Numbered from the stretch's first letter, positions 44,543 to 54,199 are shown. The stretch is DNA of 64,000 nt from Polynucleobacter sp. MWH-Aus1W21 (GCF_018687275.1 NZ_CP061287.1:124001-188000); one strand, 5' to 3'. Notes: generated by a model from the letters alone, not told the origin. Numbers and translations: made by a program.

Positions 44543-45457
44543 ATGATGAAGCAACGCACTATCGCCACTCCGGTAAAAACCGTGGGGATTGGCTTGCACT
44601 CTGGTCGTAAGGTGATGATTTCTATCAAGCCTGCGCCAGTGAATTCAGGGGTTCAGTTTGTTAGGGTAGATACGCCTGAGCAGTCTGTTGTTCCAGCAAC
44701 TGCCTTAGCTGTTTGCGACACAAGACTAGCCTCTGTAATTCAGAAAGATGGCGTACGTGTTTCAACTGTAGAGCATTTGTTATCCGCTTGTGCTGGGCTA
44801 GGTTTAGATAATTTATTAATTGAGCTGGATGGCGAAGAAGTACCCATCATGGATGGCAGTGCCGCCTCTTTTCTGTTTTTAATTGAATCAGCGGGTATTG
44901 CCGAGCAAGATGCGCCACGTCAATTTGTTGTTATTAAAAAACCAGTCGAGGTTCGTGAAGGCGACAAGCTTGCACGATTAGAACCATTCTTTGGGTTTAA
45001 GTTGGACTTTACGATTGACTTTAAACATCCGGCTGTAGATAAAACGGGGCAACGTTTTGTGGTGGATTTTGCAGAACACGCTTACCGTAGTGAAATTGGT
45101 CGCGCACGTACTTTTGGTTTTGCTCACGAAGTAGAGGCACTCCGCGAAATGGGTTTAGCGCGTGGTGGCAGTTTAGATAATGCGATTGTTTTAGATGAGC
45201 ACCGCATTTTGAATAACGAAGAACTTCGTTACGAAGATGAGTTTGTGCGTCACAAAATCTTAGATGCGATTGGTGATCTCTACCTTATTGGTCATCCAAT
45301 TGTGGGTGCTTATGTTGCTGAGAAGTCAGGGCATGCCCTCAATAACGCACTTTTGCGTAAGCTTTTGGAAGATCCAAGTTCTTACGAAATTAGCTCCTTC
45401 GCTGAAAATAAGGCTCCTGAAGCCTACTCCCAAGAAAGCCAACCCCTCTTTTTCTAA
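44543..45457 (+). CDS. lpxC: UDP-3-O-acyl-N-acetylglucosamine deacetylase
   Basis: The 304-residue zinc amidase performs the committed step of lipid A synthesis. Zinc and catalytic blocks are STVEHLLSACAGLGLDN, EVPIMDGSAASFLF, RARTFGFAHEVEALR, LRYEDEFVRHKILDAIGDL and the GHPIVGAYVAEKSGHALNN region (quoted in part). The start is one of two adjacent ATGs at 44543 and 44546. It follows the dcw cluster, as in many proteobacteria. Confidence 0.97.
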   Translation: MMKQRTIATPVKTVGIGLHSGRKVMISIKPAPVNSGVQFVRVDTPEQSVVPATALAVCDTRLASVIQKDGVRVSTVEHLLSACAGLGLDNLLIELDGEEVPIMDGSAASFLFLIESAGIAEQDAPRQFVVIKKPVEVREGDKLARLEPFFGFKLDFTIDFKHPAVDKTGQRFVVDFAEHAYRSEIGRARTFGFAHEVEALREMGLARGGSLDNAIVLDEHRILNNEELRYEDEFVRHKILDAIGDLYLIGHPIVGAYVAEKSGHALNNALLRKLLEDPSSYEISSFAENKAPEAYSQESQPLFF

Positions 45458-45492
45458 GAGGCTCGAAGCGGTCTTCGAAGTTGTCTTTTAGC

Positions 45493-45990
45493 CTACTTCG
45501 GCTTGTTTTTGAGTAGTTTCTCGATAGATGAGCGCAAGCCTGATTCTGGCCCTAATTTCTCCAAAAGAGACTCCCAAGACTTTTTAGCTACCTCATTTAA
45601 GCCTTTTGGCTTTTCCCGTTCGGCTTGTCTAGCTTTGATCTCCCAGACTGGCGGGGCTGGTTTAACCCGAACCGTTATTGCGCTACAGACTAAGCCAGAA
45701 TTAGCTAACTCTTTGATTAGACTAGGTAAAATTTGCTGTAAGCGACTTGCAATGCTGGCACTGCTCACCAGTAAAAAGAGCTCATCTTTTGAGCCGGAGC
45801 GCCATCCAGCTTCAATTTTTGAGCTGAGGTGACCTAAATCCAGGGTAGTAAGTGCTGAGTGGATCCACCCCTTCAGTTTTGCCAGATCTTCTGTTCTGGC
45901 CAAAATCCCCCCAAGCCCATCGGATTCTCGTAGGTAATCCATCCAGTCATGGGCTGTGTGCTTGCGGGATGATTTAGGGGTGAAGTTCAT
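45493..45990 (-). CDS. dciA: DciA-type helicase loader (DUF721)
   Basis: The 165-residue product has a DUF721 domain in its first half, with blocks LAKLKGWIHSALTTLDLGHL, GSKDELFLLVSSASIASRLQ and ITVRVKPAPP. A Lys/Glu-rich C-terminal tail follows. DciA proteins load the replicative helicase DnaB in bacteria that lack DnaC. The ATG at 45990 is preferred over a TTG at 46038, which would leave 6 bp to the divergent secA start. It is convergent with lpxC, and lpxC-dciA-secA is a familiar order in this class. Confidence 0.8.
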   Translation of the reverse strand: MNFTPKSSRKHTAHDWMDYLRESDGLGGILARTEDLAKLKGWIHSALTTLDLGHLSSKIEAGWRSGSKDELFLLVSSASIASRLQQILPSLIKELANSGLVCSAITVRVKPAPPVWEIKARQAEREKPKGLNEVAKKSWESLLEKLGPESGLRSSIEKLLKNKPK

Positions 45991-46044
45991 AAAAAATGGG
46001 GTTGCGGGTGATAAACTCAAGGACTTAATTTTCTTCAATATCCC

Positions 46045-48810
46045 ATGGTAATCGGTCTTCTTAAAACCCTGGTCGGCAGTCGTAACGACCGCCTCTTAAA
46101 ACAGTATCGCAAAGTCGTTGCCAAGGTTGGCGCTTTTGAGTCGAGCCTGCAATCTTTGGATGATGCTGCGCTTGCCGCAAAAACAGCTGAATTCAAGTCT
46201 CGCCTAGCTTCTGGTGAGTCATTGGATGATATTGCAGCAGAAGCATTTGCTGTTGTTCGTGAGGCTAGCGTACGCGTCATGAAGATGCGTCACTTTGATG
46301 CCCAGATTTTAGGTGGCTTAGCTTTGCATCAAGGCAAGATTGCCGAGATGGGTACTGGTGAAGGAAAAACCTTAACTGCTACTCTGCCAGTCTATTTAAA
46401 TGCACTGACCGGTAAAGGTGTGCACGTTGTAACTGTGAATGATTACTTGGCACAGCGCGATGCCGAATGGATGGCCAAGCTATATAACTTCTTGGGCATG
46501 AAGGTGGGTGTGAATTTATCCCAGATGGATCACACCACCAAGCAAGAGGCTTATGCCGCAGATATTACCTACGGTACAAATAACGAATTTGGTTTTGATT
46601 ACTTGCGCGACAACATGGTTCAAGATCTGAACCAGCGCGTACAACGTGGTTTGGCTTATGCAATTGTGGATGAGGTTGACTCTATTCTGATTGATGAGGC
46701 TCGTACCCCATTAATCATTTCTGGTCAGGCAGAAGATCACACAGATCTTTATATCAAGATTAATTCATTGCCCTCGCATTTAGATCGTCAGATTGGTGAA
46801 GAAAAGGCTGATGGCACTGGTGTTGAGAAGCCAGGTGATTACTGGGTTGATGAGAAATCTCAGCAGGTTTATTTGACAGAGCAGGGGCACGATAAAGCTG
46901 AGCAAGTATTGGTTCAGTTGGGCGCCCTTAATGATGGCGATTCTCTTTATGCGCCACAAAATATTACTTTGATGCATCACGTGTATGCAGCGCTGCGTGC
47001 ACATTCTTTGTATCACCGCGATCAACATTATGTTGTTCAAAATGGTGAAGTGATCATTGTTGATGAATTTACTGGTCGCTTGATGCAGGGGCGTCGTTGG
47101 TCTGATGGATTACATCAAGCTGTAGAAGCTAAAGAAGGCGTGCAGATTCAAAATGAGAATCAAACTTTAGCTACGATCACCTTCCAAAATTATTTCCGTA
47201 TGTACGGCAAGTTGGCAGGTATGACTGGTACTGCCGATACTGAGGCTTACGAATTTAAAGAAATTTACAACTTAGAAACAGTTGTGATTCCCCCAAACCG
47301 CATTAGCCAAAGAAAAGATAAGCAAGACCAAATCTATAAGTCTTCTCGTGAGCGCTATGACGCGGTCATTAAAGATATACAAGATTGTTATGAGCGTGGT
47401 CAACCAGTATTGGTCGGCACTACCTCAATTGAAAACTCTGAGTTGATTGCGCAGCTGTTAGATCAACGCAAATTGCCGCACCAGGTATTGAATGCCAAGC
47501 AGCATGCCCGCGAAGCAGAAATTATTGCTCAAGCAGGACGTCCAAAAATGATCACGATCGCCACCAATATGGCTGGTCGTGGTACCGATATCGTGTTGGG
47601 TGGCAATGTGGGCAAGCAATCTTCCTTGATCGAGGCAGATAGCTCGCTTTCCGATGCTGAAAAAGCATCCAAGATTAAGCAATTGCAGGATGAGTGGCAA
47701 AGTATTCATGATGCGGTTCTTGCTTCAGGCGGATTGCACATCATCGGCACTGAGCGTCATGAGAGTCGTCGTATTGATAACCAGTTAAGAGGCCGCTCAG
47801 GTCGTCAGGGTGATCCAGGTTCCTCCCGCTTCTATCTTTCATTGGATGACGCACTTCTTCGTATTTTTGCGGGCGATCGTTTGCGCGCTGTAATGGATCG
47901 ATTGAAGATGCCGGATGGCGAGCCGATTGAAGCTGGCATGGTGACTCGTTCTATTGAGTCAGCACAGCGCAAAGTTGAAGGTCGTAACTTCGATATTCGT
48001 AAGCAGTTACTTGAGTATGACAACGTTGCTAACGATCAGCGTAAAGAAACTTATCGCCTCAGAAATGAAGTGCTTGAAAGCAATGATATTGGCGAGTTAA
48101 TTGCTAATTTACGTGAAGATGTATTGCGTTCAGTTTGCTCAGTGTATGTACCGCTGGAGTCTATGGAAGAGCAGTGGGATCTTACCGGACTAGAGAATGT
48201 TCTGGCTAGCGAGTGGGGCCTTACTATTGATTTGAAGAATTGGGTTGAGGCGGCTGATAGCGTAGATGATTCTGAAATTGTTGAGCGTGTATTGCAGGCT
48301 GCTAAAGAAGCTTACGATGCAAAAGTAGATCTCTCCGGTCGAGAATCTTTTGCTAGTTTTGAGCGTTCTGTTCTGTTGTTTAGCTTGGATAGTCATTGGC
48401 GTGAGCACTTGGCTGCTTTAGACCATTTGCGTCAGGGTATTCATTTACGTGGCTATGCCCAAAAAGATCCTAAACAAGAATATCGTCGTGAAGCATTCGA
48501 GTTATATGGCGAGTTGCTTAACGTCATCAAGAACGATGTTGTCAAAAGCATCATGACAGTTCAGATTCGTAGCGCAAGTGAGTTAGATCAAGCCTCTGAA
48601 TCGATGAATGAGGATTTGGCAAAGTTGTCCGATGTTCAGTATCAGCACGCTGATCCTGAAAAAGAAGTCGCTGGATCAACTGGTGTTGGTGGTGCTGCGG
48701 TGGATATTCAGCCTGCCCCTGTTCGCACGGGGCCAAAAGTGGGGCGCAATGATCCTTGTACCTGCGGTAGTGGCAAAAAATATAAGAACTGTTGCGGTGC
48801 ATTGGCTTAG
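46045..48810 (+). CDS. secA: Preprotein translocase ATPase SecA
   Basis: The 921-residue motor has Walker A in MGTGEGKTLTATLPVYL, Walker B/DEAD-like VDEVDSILIDEARTPLI, and the second nucleotide-binding fold with TNMAGRGTDIVLGGNV and QLRGRSGRQGDPGSSRFYLS. The C-terminal zinc finger CTCGSGKKYKNCC, which binds SecB, is intact. It drives Sec-dependent export through SecYEG. A terminator follows. No SecM-like arrest peptide gene lies upstream; dciA diverges there instead. Confidence 0.98.
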   Translation: MVIGLLKTLVGSRNDRLLKQYRKVVAKVGAFESSLQSLDDAALAAKTAEFKSRLASGESLDDIAAEAFAVVREASVRVMKMRHFDAQILGGLALHQGKIAEMGTGEGKTLTATLPVYLNALTGKGVHVVTVNDYLAQRDAEWMAKLYNFLGMKVGVNLSQMDHTTKQEAYAADITYGTNNEFGFDYLRDNMVQDLNQRVQRGLAYAIVDEVDSILIDEARTPLIISGQAEDHTDLYIKINSLPSHLDRQIGEEKADGTGVEKPGDYWVDEKSQQVYLTEQGHDKAEQVLVQLGALNDGDSLYAPQNITLMHHVYAALRAHSLYHRDQHYVVQNGEVIIVDEFTGRLMQGRRWSDGLHQAVEAKEGVQIQNENQTLATITFQNYFRMYGKLAGMTGTADTEAYEFKEIYNLETVVIPPNRISQRKDKQDQIYKSSRERYDAVIKDIQDCYERGQPVLVGTTSIENSELIAQLLDQRKLPHQVLNAKQHAREAEIIAQAGRPKMITIATNMAGRGTDIVLGGNVGKQSSLIEADSSLSDAEKASKIKQLQDEWQSIHDAVLASGGLHIIGTERHESRRIDNQLRGRSGRQGDPGSSRFYLSLDDALLRIFAGDRLRAVMDRLKMPDGEPIEAGMVTRSIESAQRKVEGRNFDIRKQLLEYDNVANDQRKETYRLRNEVLESNDIGELIANLREDVLRSVCSVYVPLESMEEQWDLTGLENVLASEWGLTIDLKNWVEAADSVDDSEIVERVLQAAKEAYDAKVDLSGRESFASFERSVLLFSLDSHWREHLAALDHLRQGIHLRGYAQKDPKQEYRREAFELYGELLNVIKNDVVKSIMTVQIRSASELDQASESMNEDLAKLSDVQYQHADPEKEVAGSTGVGGAAVDIQPAPVRTGPKVGRNDPCTCGSGKKYKNCCGALA

Positions 48811-48836
48811 AGTGCTCATCTTCAATCGCAATTTCT

Positions 48837-48866
48837 AAAAAGCTCAGATTTATCTGAGCTTTTTTC
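48837..48866 (+). terminator. Rho-independent terminator after secA
   Basis: AGCTCAGAT and ATCTGAGCT form a perfect 9-bp stem around TT, flanked by an A-run before and six T after. It separates secA from the molybdenum hydroxylase genes. Confidence 0.88.
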
Positions 48867-48980
48867 TTGGTGGAATCCCTAATGATTGGAGTCCCCAAGA
48901 ATCCTACAGATCTGTCATGATTAATGAGTTCTGAATACTCAGCTTTATTCCCATTTTTCAAATCTAAGCAAGGGGGCATC

Positions 48981-49439
48981 ATGGCCGTTTCATTTACTCT
49001 CAATGGCAAAGCTATCAGCTTCGATGGCGATCCTGAAACTCCAATTTTGTGGGTCTTGAGAGACCATCTTGACGTCACAAGTCCAAAGTATGGATGTGGA
49101 GCAGGGCTTTGTGGTGCTTGCACCGTACACCTTGATGGCGCTGCTATCCGTTCTTGCTCTACCCCGGTCTCTGTTGCCGCAGGAAGGACACTAACAACGC
49201 TTGAGGGTTTGGCGGCTAAGGTTGGAAAAGCACTTCAGGATGCTTGGATCGAATTCGATGTGCCTCAGTGTGGGTACTGTCAGACTGGTCAAATGATGTC
49301 TGCTGCAGATTTATTGGCAAAGAAAAAACAACCTAGTAGCGATGATATTAAGAATGCGATGAGCGGCAATATATGTCGTTGCGGAACTTATTCTCGCATT
49401 GAAAAAGCAGTGAAACGCGCTGCAGATAAATTGGCTTAA
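48981..49439 (+). CDS. (2Fe-2S) small subunit of an IorAB-type molybdenum hydroxylase
   Basis: The 152-residue product has a plant-ferredoxin-type [2Fe-2S] domain (Cys39, Cys44, Cys47 in YGCGAGLCGACTVHL, plus Cys59) and an all-helical second [2Fe-2S] domain (QCGYCQTGQ and ICRCGTY). It resembles IorA of isoquinoline 1-oxidoreductase. It passes electrons from the molybdenum subunit encoded next. It has no signal peptide, so it probably crosses the membrane folded together with its Tat-targeted partner. The ATG at 48981 has AAGGGGG 5 nt upstream. Confidence 0.9.
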   Translation: MAVSFTLNGKAISFDGDPETPILWVLRDHLDVTSPKYGCGAGLCGACTVHLDGAAIRSCSTPVSVAAGRTLTTLEGLAAKVGKALQDAWIEFDVPQCGYCQTGQMMSAADLLAKKKQPSSDDIKNAMSGNICRCGTYSRIEKAVKRAADKLA

Positions 49440-49453
49440 AGGATAAAGATCAA

Positions 49454-51577
49454 ATGAAAAATCAATCTTTAAAAAATAGTAGCCGTCGTCAATTTATTCA
49501 GCAAAGTTCTGCTTTAACTGGCGCATTAGTTATTGGTATGCACCTCCCTCTAACAAGCCAAGCCGCTACAGGGGATTCTGTTAAACCTGCTTTAGCAAAT
49601 GCCTGGGTACAAATTACCCCCAATAATCAAATTACTTTAATCTGCGCACGCTCAGAAATGGGGCAGGACGTATATACCTCTTTACCGGCTTTGTTAGCAG
49701 AGGAATTAAATTTACCTCTCTCCATGATTCGGGTTGAGATTGCTGGGGTAGCTCCTGTTTATATTAATGCAATGTTGGGTGGTCAAATAACGGGTGGCTC
49801 AACTTCAGTACGCGAAGCTTTTGATAAGTTAAGAACCGCTGGGGCAGCTACTCGTATGGTCTTGGTTCAAGCTGCAGCCCAACGTTGGAGTGTTGCACCC
49901 TCAGACTGTAAGGCTATGAATGGCAAGGTGACTCATTCAAGTGGAAAGTCAGCTACCTACGGTGAGTTGGCTGCAGATGCAGCTAAGTTACCGTTTCCAG
50001 AAAAACCAGCCCTAAAATCACCTGCGAATTTTATGGTGATCGGTAAAGAAACGATGCGTCGTTTGGATACGCCAAGCAAAGTTGCTGGTAAGGCGGTTTA
50101 TGGAATTGACGTAAAGATTCCAGGAATGGCAATCGCATCTTTGGCACAGTGCCCTGTTATTGGCGGCACACCAACCGCATTTGATGCAGCAGCTGCGCTG
50201 AAGGTATCTGGAGTAATCAAGGTTGTGCAAATTTCTGATGGCATTGCGGTATTGGCAAAGGATTTTTATGCAGCTCGCAAGGGTAGGGATGCTCTGAAAA
50301 TCACATGGAATGAGGGGGCAAATGCCAATCTAAGTACTGCATTAGTTCGTAAAAGTCTTGAGGCAAATTTATCTAAAAAGGGCGCAGTGATTAAGACGGT
50401 GGGCGACCCTAATGCTACCGTTGCAAATGGCAAGCCTCTAAGTGCTCAATATTTTTTACCGTATTTAGCGCATTCCACTATGGAGCCGGTGAATTGTTCT
50501 GCAGACGTATCAAATGGAAAGTGCAGAATCATTGGACCAATTCAGTTTCAACAGGGTGGTCAAGCAGTTGCCGCAGCAGCGGCAGGTGTGAAGCCTGAAG
50601 ACGTCACTATTGAAACCACTTTCTTAGGCGGTGGATTTGGTCGCAAGCTAGAGCTGGACTTTATTCGTCAGGCTGCAGAGATTTCTAAAGCTGCTGGAAT
50701 GCCGGTCAAGATGCTTTGGACAAAAGAGGATGACATTACTCACGATTTTTATCGTCCAATGAGTATTCATAAAGTGGATGGTATCTTGGGTGCAAATGGT
50801 CAGTTAGCTTCCTTGAAAGCAAAAATGGTTTCTCAGTCGGTGACGGCTCGTGCGTTCCCGGGATTTGTGAAGGATGGATTTGATCCGTTTATGGTTGAGG
50901 GGTCAAATAACTTAACGTATGACATTCCCAACCTCGAGATGACCAATGTGATTGAGGGAGCGGGTATTCGAGTTGGCTACTGGCGCTCAGTCAGCAATGC
51001 GCTCAATGCTTTTGCTGTCGAGAGTTTCATCGATGAAGCTGCCAAAGCTGCTGGTAAAGACCCTGTTGCTTATCGTATGTCAGCATTAAGCAAGCATCCT
51101 CGAGCTAAAGCGGTTCTCGAGATGGCGGTTAAAAAGTCCGGTTATGTAGCTGGTAGCAAGCGCTTTGGTGTTGCGCAGATGGAGTGCTATGACACTTATT
51201 CAGCCTGCATTCTTGAGCTTGATCCTGTGGCCAAAGAAGCTAAGGTTAAGAAAATCACCTTTGTTTCTGATTGTGGGATTACGGTACATCCAGACCAAGC
51301 TAGGGCTCAGCTTACTGGTGGCGTGATTTACGGTTTAAGCGCAGCCTTGAGCAATGAAATCACCATTGAAAATGGCCGTGTTCAGCAAAACAACTTCAAT
51401 AATTATCCCAGCTTACGCCAAAATCAGGTTCCGGTGATTGAGGTCCATTTGGTTCCTAGCCAAGAGAAGCCAGGCGGCTTGGGTGAGGTGGGTGTTCCCT
51501 TGGTTGCCCCCGCTTTAGTCAATGCGATTGCGGCTGCAACTGGTAAGCGCATAAGAGAGCTTCCAATTAAGGCTTAG
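49454..51577 (+). CDS. Molybdopterin-binding large subunit of an IorAB-type hydroxylase
   Basis: The 707-residue product begins with a Tat signal (SSRRQFIQQSSALTGALVIG, ending near TSQA), so it is predicted to be periplasmic. Xanthine oxidase-family molybdopterin blocks follow, including TTFLGGGFGRKLELDFIRQ, EMGQDVYTSLPALLAEELN and GGLGEVGVPLVAPALVNAI with the catalytic Glu. Members such as IorB oxidise N-heterocycles or aldehydes. The substrate is not predictable. No third cytochrome subunit and no XdhC-type chaperone gene lie nearby. It is 14 bp after the small subunit. Confidence 0.9.
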   Translation: MKNQSLKNSSRRQFIQQSSALTGALVIGMHLPLTSQAATGDSVKPALANAWVQITPNNQITLICARSEMGQDVYTSLPALLAEELNLPLSMIRVEIAGVAPVYINAMLGGQITGGSTSVREAFDKLRTAGAATRMVLVQAAAQRWSVAPSDCKAMNGKVTHSSGKSATYGELAADAAKLPFPEKPALKSPANFMVIGKETMRRLDTPSKVAGKAVYGIDVKIPGMAIASLAQCPVIGGTPTAFDAAAALKVSGVIKVVQISDGIAVLAKDFYAARKGRDALKITWNEGANANLSTALVRKSLEANLSKKGAVIKTVGDPNATVANGKPLSAQYFLPYLAHSTMEPVNCSADVSNGKCRIIGPIQFQQGGQAVAAAAAGVKPEDVTIETTFLGGGFGRKLELDFIRQAAEISKAAGMPVKMLWTKEDDITHDFYRPMSIHKVDGILGANGQLASLKAKMVSQSVTARAFPGFVKDGFDPFMVEGSNNLTYDIPNLEMTNVIEGAGIRVGYWRSVSNALNAFAVESFIDEAAKAAGKDPVAYRMSALSKHPRAKAVLEMAVKKSGYVAGSKRFGVAQMECYDTYSACILELDPVAKEAKVKKITFVSDCGITVHPDQARAQLTGGVIYGLSAALSNEITIENGRVQQNNFNNYPSLRQNQVPVIEVHLVPSQEKPGGLGEVGVPLVAPALVNAIAAATGKRIRELPIKA

Positions 51578-51600
51578 TTTGAAGGTTAGCAGGATATATA

Positions 51601-51635
51601 ACAAAGCGCGCCTTAATCTGGCGCGCTTTGTTTTT
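51601..51635 (+). terminator. Rho-independent terminator after the hydroxylase genes
   Basis: ACAAAGCGCGCC and GGCGCGCTTTGT form a perfect 12-bp stem with a 6- to 7-nt loop and a T-run. It isolates the hydroxylase pair from argJ. Confidence 0.92.
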
Positions 51636-51660
51636 AAGCCTCATCTACAATTATCAGACT

Positions 51661-52896
51661 ATGACAGTTAACTTACCTCTCCCCCAAAAAGCCGACCTCA
51701 AGCCTGTTAAAGGTTTTGAGATGGGCATCGCAGAAGCTGGAATTAAGAAGGCAAATCGCAAAGATCTACTGGTAATGACCTTGGTGCCTGGTTCCCAGGT
51801 AGCAGGTGTTTTTACCCTAAATCGTTTTTGCGCTGCCCCTGTGCAAGTTTGCCGTGAGCATTTGGCTCAAGAGGGTCGCAATGGTGAGATCAGAGCTCTA
51901 GTAGTGAATACTGGCAATGCTAATGCTGGAACAGGTGAGTCAGGTATGAAGCATGCCTTGGAAACCTGTGCTGCATTGGCAAAAGATTTGAAGATTAATC
52001 CTGAGCAAATTTTGCCTTTTTCAACGGGCGTGATTCTTGAGCCCCTACCGATTGAAAAAATTGTCTCCGCCTTGCCAAAAGCGGTATCCAATTTGGGTGA
52101 GGACAACTGGTTTGATGCGGCTGAAGCCATCATGACCACCGATACCCAACCTAAGGCCACATCAGTCACTGTAGAGACGCCTGCTGGCGTAGTGACCATT
52201 ACAGGCATCTGTAAGGGTGCGGGAATGATTCATCCTAATATGGCAACGATGCTTGGGTTTATTGCGACTGATGCAGGATTTGCACCAGGTCTACTGGGCA
52301 ACCTGACCCGTGAAGTTGCAGACCTTTCTTTTAATGCCATCACGATTGATGGCGATACGTCGACCAATGATTCATTCATCATTATGGCTACTGGTCAGTC
52401 AGCAGTTCAGATTCAGTCTGCGAATGATCCTAGCTACGCAATCTTGAAAGATGCGTTAATCTCATTAGCTCGCAATCTGGCGCAAATGATCGTCCGTGAT
52501 GGCGAGGGCGCTACCAAATTCATGACTATTGAAGTGGTTGGCGGAAAAACTCCTGAAGAGTGCCGCTTGGTTGCTAAAGCAGTTGCCCATTCACCTTTAG
52601 TGAAAACCGCTTTCTTTGCAAGCGATCCCAATTTAGGGCGCATTCTTGCTGCGATTGGCTACGCGGGCATTTCTGACTTAGATGTGAACCATGTGCAAAT
52701 GTGGCTTGGCGATGTTTGGGTTGCGAAAGATGGTGGCCGTAATCCCGATTATCAAGAGGCGGATGGTCAGCGGGTAATGCAGGCTCCAGAAATTACGGTC
52801 AAGATTGATTTGGGTCGTGGCACAGCCACACAAACTATGTGGACATGTGATTTATCTCATGACTACGTATCGATTAATGCAGACTATCGCTCATAA
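51661..52896 (+). CDS. argJ: Bifunctional ornithine acetyltransferase / N-acetylglutamate synthase
   Basis: The 411-residue ArgJ precursor self-cleaves between Ala195 and Thr196 in MIHPNMATMLGF. The new N-terminal Thr is the catalytic nucleophile. The KGAGMIHPNMATM block, TGVILEPLPIEKI and DGEGATKFMTIEV are typical. It recycles the acetyl group from N-acetylornithine to glutamate in arginine synthesis. The ATG at 51661 is preferred over 51628, which lies inside the preceding terminator. Confidence 0.96.
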   Translation: MTVNLPLPQKADLKPVKGFEMGIAEAGIKKANRKDLLVMTLVPGSQVAGVFTLNRFCAAPVQVCREHLAQEGRNGEIRALVVNTGNANAGTGESGMKHALETCAALAKDLKINPEQILPFSTGVILEPLPIEKIVSALPKAVSNLGEDNWFDAAEAIMTTDTQPKATSVTVETPAGVVTITGICKGAGMIHPNMATMLGFIATDAGFAPGLLGNLTREVADLSFNAITIDGDTSTNDSFIIMATGQSAVQIQSANDPSYAILKDALISLARNLAQMIVRDGEGATKFMTIEVVGGKTPEECRLVAKAVAHSPLVKTAFFASDPNLGRILAAIGYAGISDLDVNHVQMWLGDVWVAKDGGRNPDYQEADGQRVMQAPEITVKIDLGRGTATQTMWTCDLSHDYVSINADYRS

Positions 52897-52911
52897 AAGA
52901 CCGCCTGAAAT

Positions 52912-53769
52912 ATGAATGAAAAATTAGATCGTCTTTTAGACCACCTCGATACTTTTTTGCCCAAGCCGTTAACTGAAGTCCAGTGGAAATCCTCAACTGC
53001 ATTTAGATGGCGCCGTCGTGACAGTATTTTTGGGAGCATTGGATTTTTGCAGCCTGTAAAGCATGTGTCTGATATCACCTTCGAAGACTTGCAAAACATT
53101 GACCGTCAACGTGATGCCATTCGTGACAATACAAAAAACTTTATTCAGAAGAAGCCAGCCAATAATATTCTGTTGACTGGTGCGAGAGGGACTGGAAAGT
53201 CTTCTCTCATTAAGGCAAGCTTGCATGAGTTTGCTAGCCAGGGTCTACGCCTCGTTGAGGTTGAAAAAGAGCATTTGGCAGACTTAGCAGACATTACCGA
53301 GCTCTTAGCAGAGCGTCCAGAGCGCTTCATTATTTTTTGCGATGATCTTTCTTTTGAGGATGGGGAATCTGGTTATAAGGCCATGAAATCAGCCTTAGAT
53401 GGCTCTGTTTCTGCTCAAGTCGACAATATCTTGATTTATGCCACCTCTAACCGCCGTCATTTGTTGCCGGAATACATGAAAGATAACGAGAGTTATGTTC
53501 ATAACGATGATGGTGAAATTCATCCTGGTGAAGTAGTGGAAGAAAAGATTTCTTTATCTGAGCGCTTTGGTCTTTGGTTATCTTTTTATCCGCCTAAGCA
53601 AGATGAGTATCTAGCAATCGTGGCGCATTGGTTGCAGCACTTTGGATTAAGTTCTAAAGAAATTGAAGCAGCTCGCCCTGAAGCATTGGTGTGGGCATTA
53701 GAGCGTGGTTCACGCTCAGGGCGCGTAGCCTGGCAATTTGCCAAACACTGGGCTGGCTCAAAAGCTTAG
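52912..53769 (+). CDS. DUF815-family AAA ATPase
   Basis: The 285-residue product has a Walker A motif GARGTGKSS (90-98), Walker B-like RFIIFCDDLSFE, and a sensor-type IYATSNRRHLLPEYM. The C-terminal helical lid carries SGRVAWQFAKHW. This is the DUF815 family of predicted P-loop ATPases, whose function is unknown. It lies 15 bp after argJ and 13 bp before mutT, a neighbourhood I recall from other betaproteobacteria. Confidence 0.88.
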   Translation: MNEKLDRLLDHLDTFLPKPLTEVQWKSSTAFRWRRRDSIFGSIGFLQPVKHVSDITFEDLQNIDRQRDAIRDNTKNFIQKKPANNILLTGARGTGKSSLIKASLHEFASQGLRLVEVEKEHLADLADITELLAERPERFIIFCDDLSFEDGESGYKAMKSALDGSVSAQVDNILIYATSNRRHLLPEYMKDNESYVHNDDGEIHPGEVVEEKISLSERFGLWLSFYPPKQDEYLAIVAHWLQHFGLSSKEIEAARPEALVWALERGSRSGRVAWQFAKHWAGSKA

Positions 53770-53782
53770 ATGAATTACTTGC

Positions 53783-54199
53783 ATGACTGAAATCCAACGT
53801 CCCATTACTGTTGTTGCTGCAGGAATATTGATTGATTCTGAGGGGCGTTATCTTTTAGGTCAGAGGCCTGAAGGAAAGCCTTACGCAGGTTATTGGGAAG
53901 TTCCTGGTGGAAAAGTTGAAAAAGGGGAGACCGTTTTTCAGGCTTTGCAACGTGAACTACAAGAAGAGCTTGGTATCGATATTCACTCAAGCGAAGAGTT
54001 AACGGTTCTCGAGCATGATTATCCGCATGCTTATGTTCGCTTATATGTCAGCATCATTCGAAATTGGTCTGGTACGCCCAAGGGGTGTGAAGGACAGGCG
54101 CTATCTTGGGAGTTAATTAGTGCTGAATCGCCTAGTGTCGAGCCGTTGCTGCCGGCCGCTTGGCCAATGCTAGAGTGCCTTAGAAGGGCTTTAGCTTAA
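53783..54199 (+). CDS. mutT: NUDIX hydrolase, MutT-type 8-oxo-dGTP diphosphatase
   Basis: The 138-residue product carries an intact Nudix box, GGKVEKGETVFQALQRELQEELGI region (catalytic RELQEE), with WEVPGG before it as in MutT. MutT removes oxidised guanine nucleotides from the pool. Unlike some proteobacterial homologues, it has no fused thiamine phosphate synthase domain. Its stop overlaps the zapD stop by 4 bp on the opposite strand. Confidence 0.9.
   Translation: MTEIQRPITVVAAGILIDSEGRYLLGQRPEGKPYAGYWEVPGGKVEKGETVFQALQRELQEELGIDIHSSEELTVLEHDYPHAYVRLYVSIIRNWSGTPKGCEGQALSWELISAESPSVEPLLPAAWPMLECLRRALA

Noticed and set aside
48551..49123. 190-codon minus-strand frame across the end of secA and the start of the hydroxylase genes
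   Set aside because: It is antisense to two confident genes and to the secA terminator, is His/Gln/Pro-rich without domain-like pattern, and matches no family I recognise.
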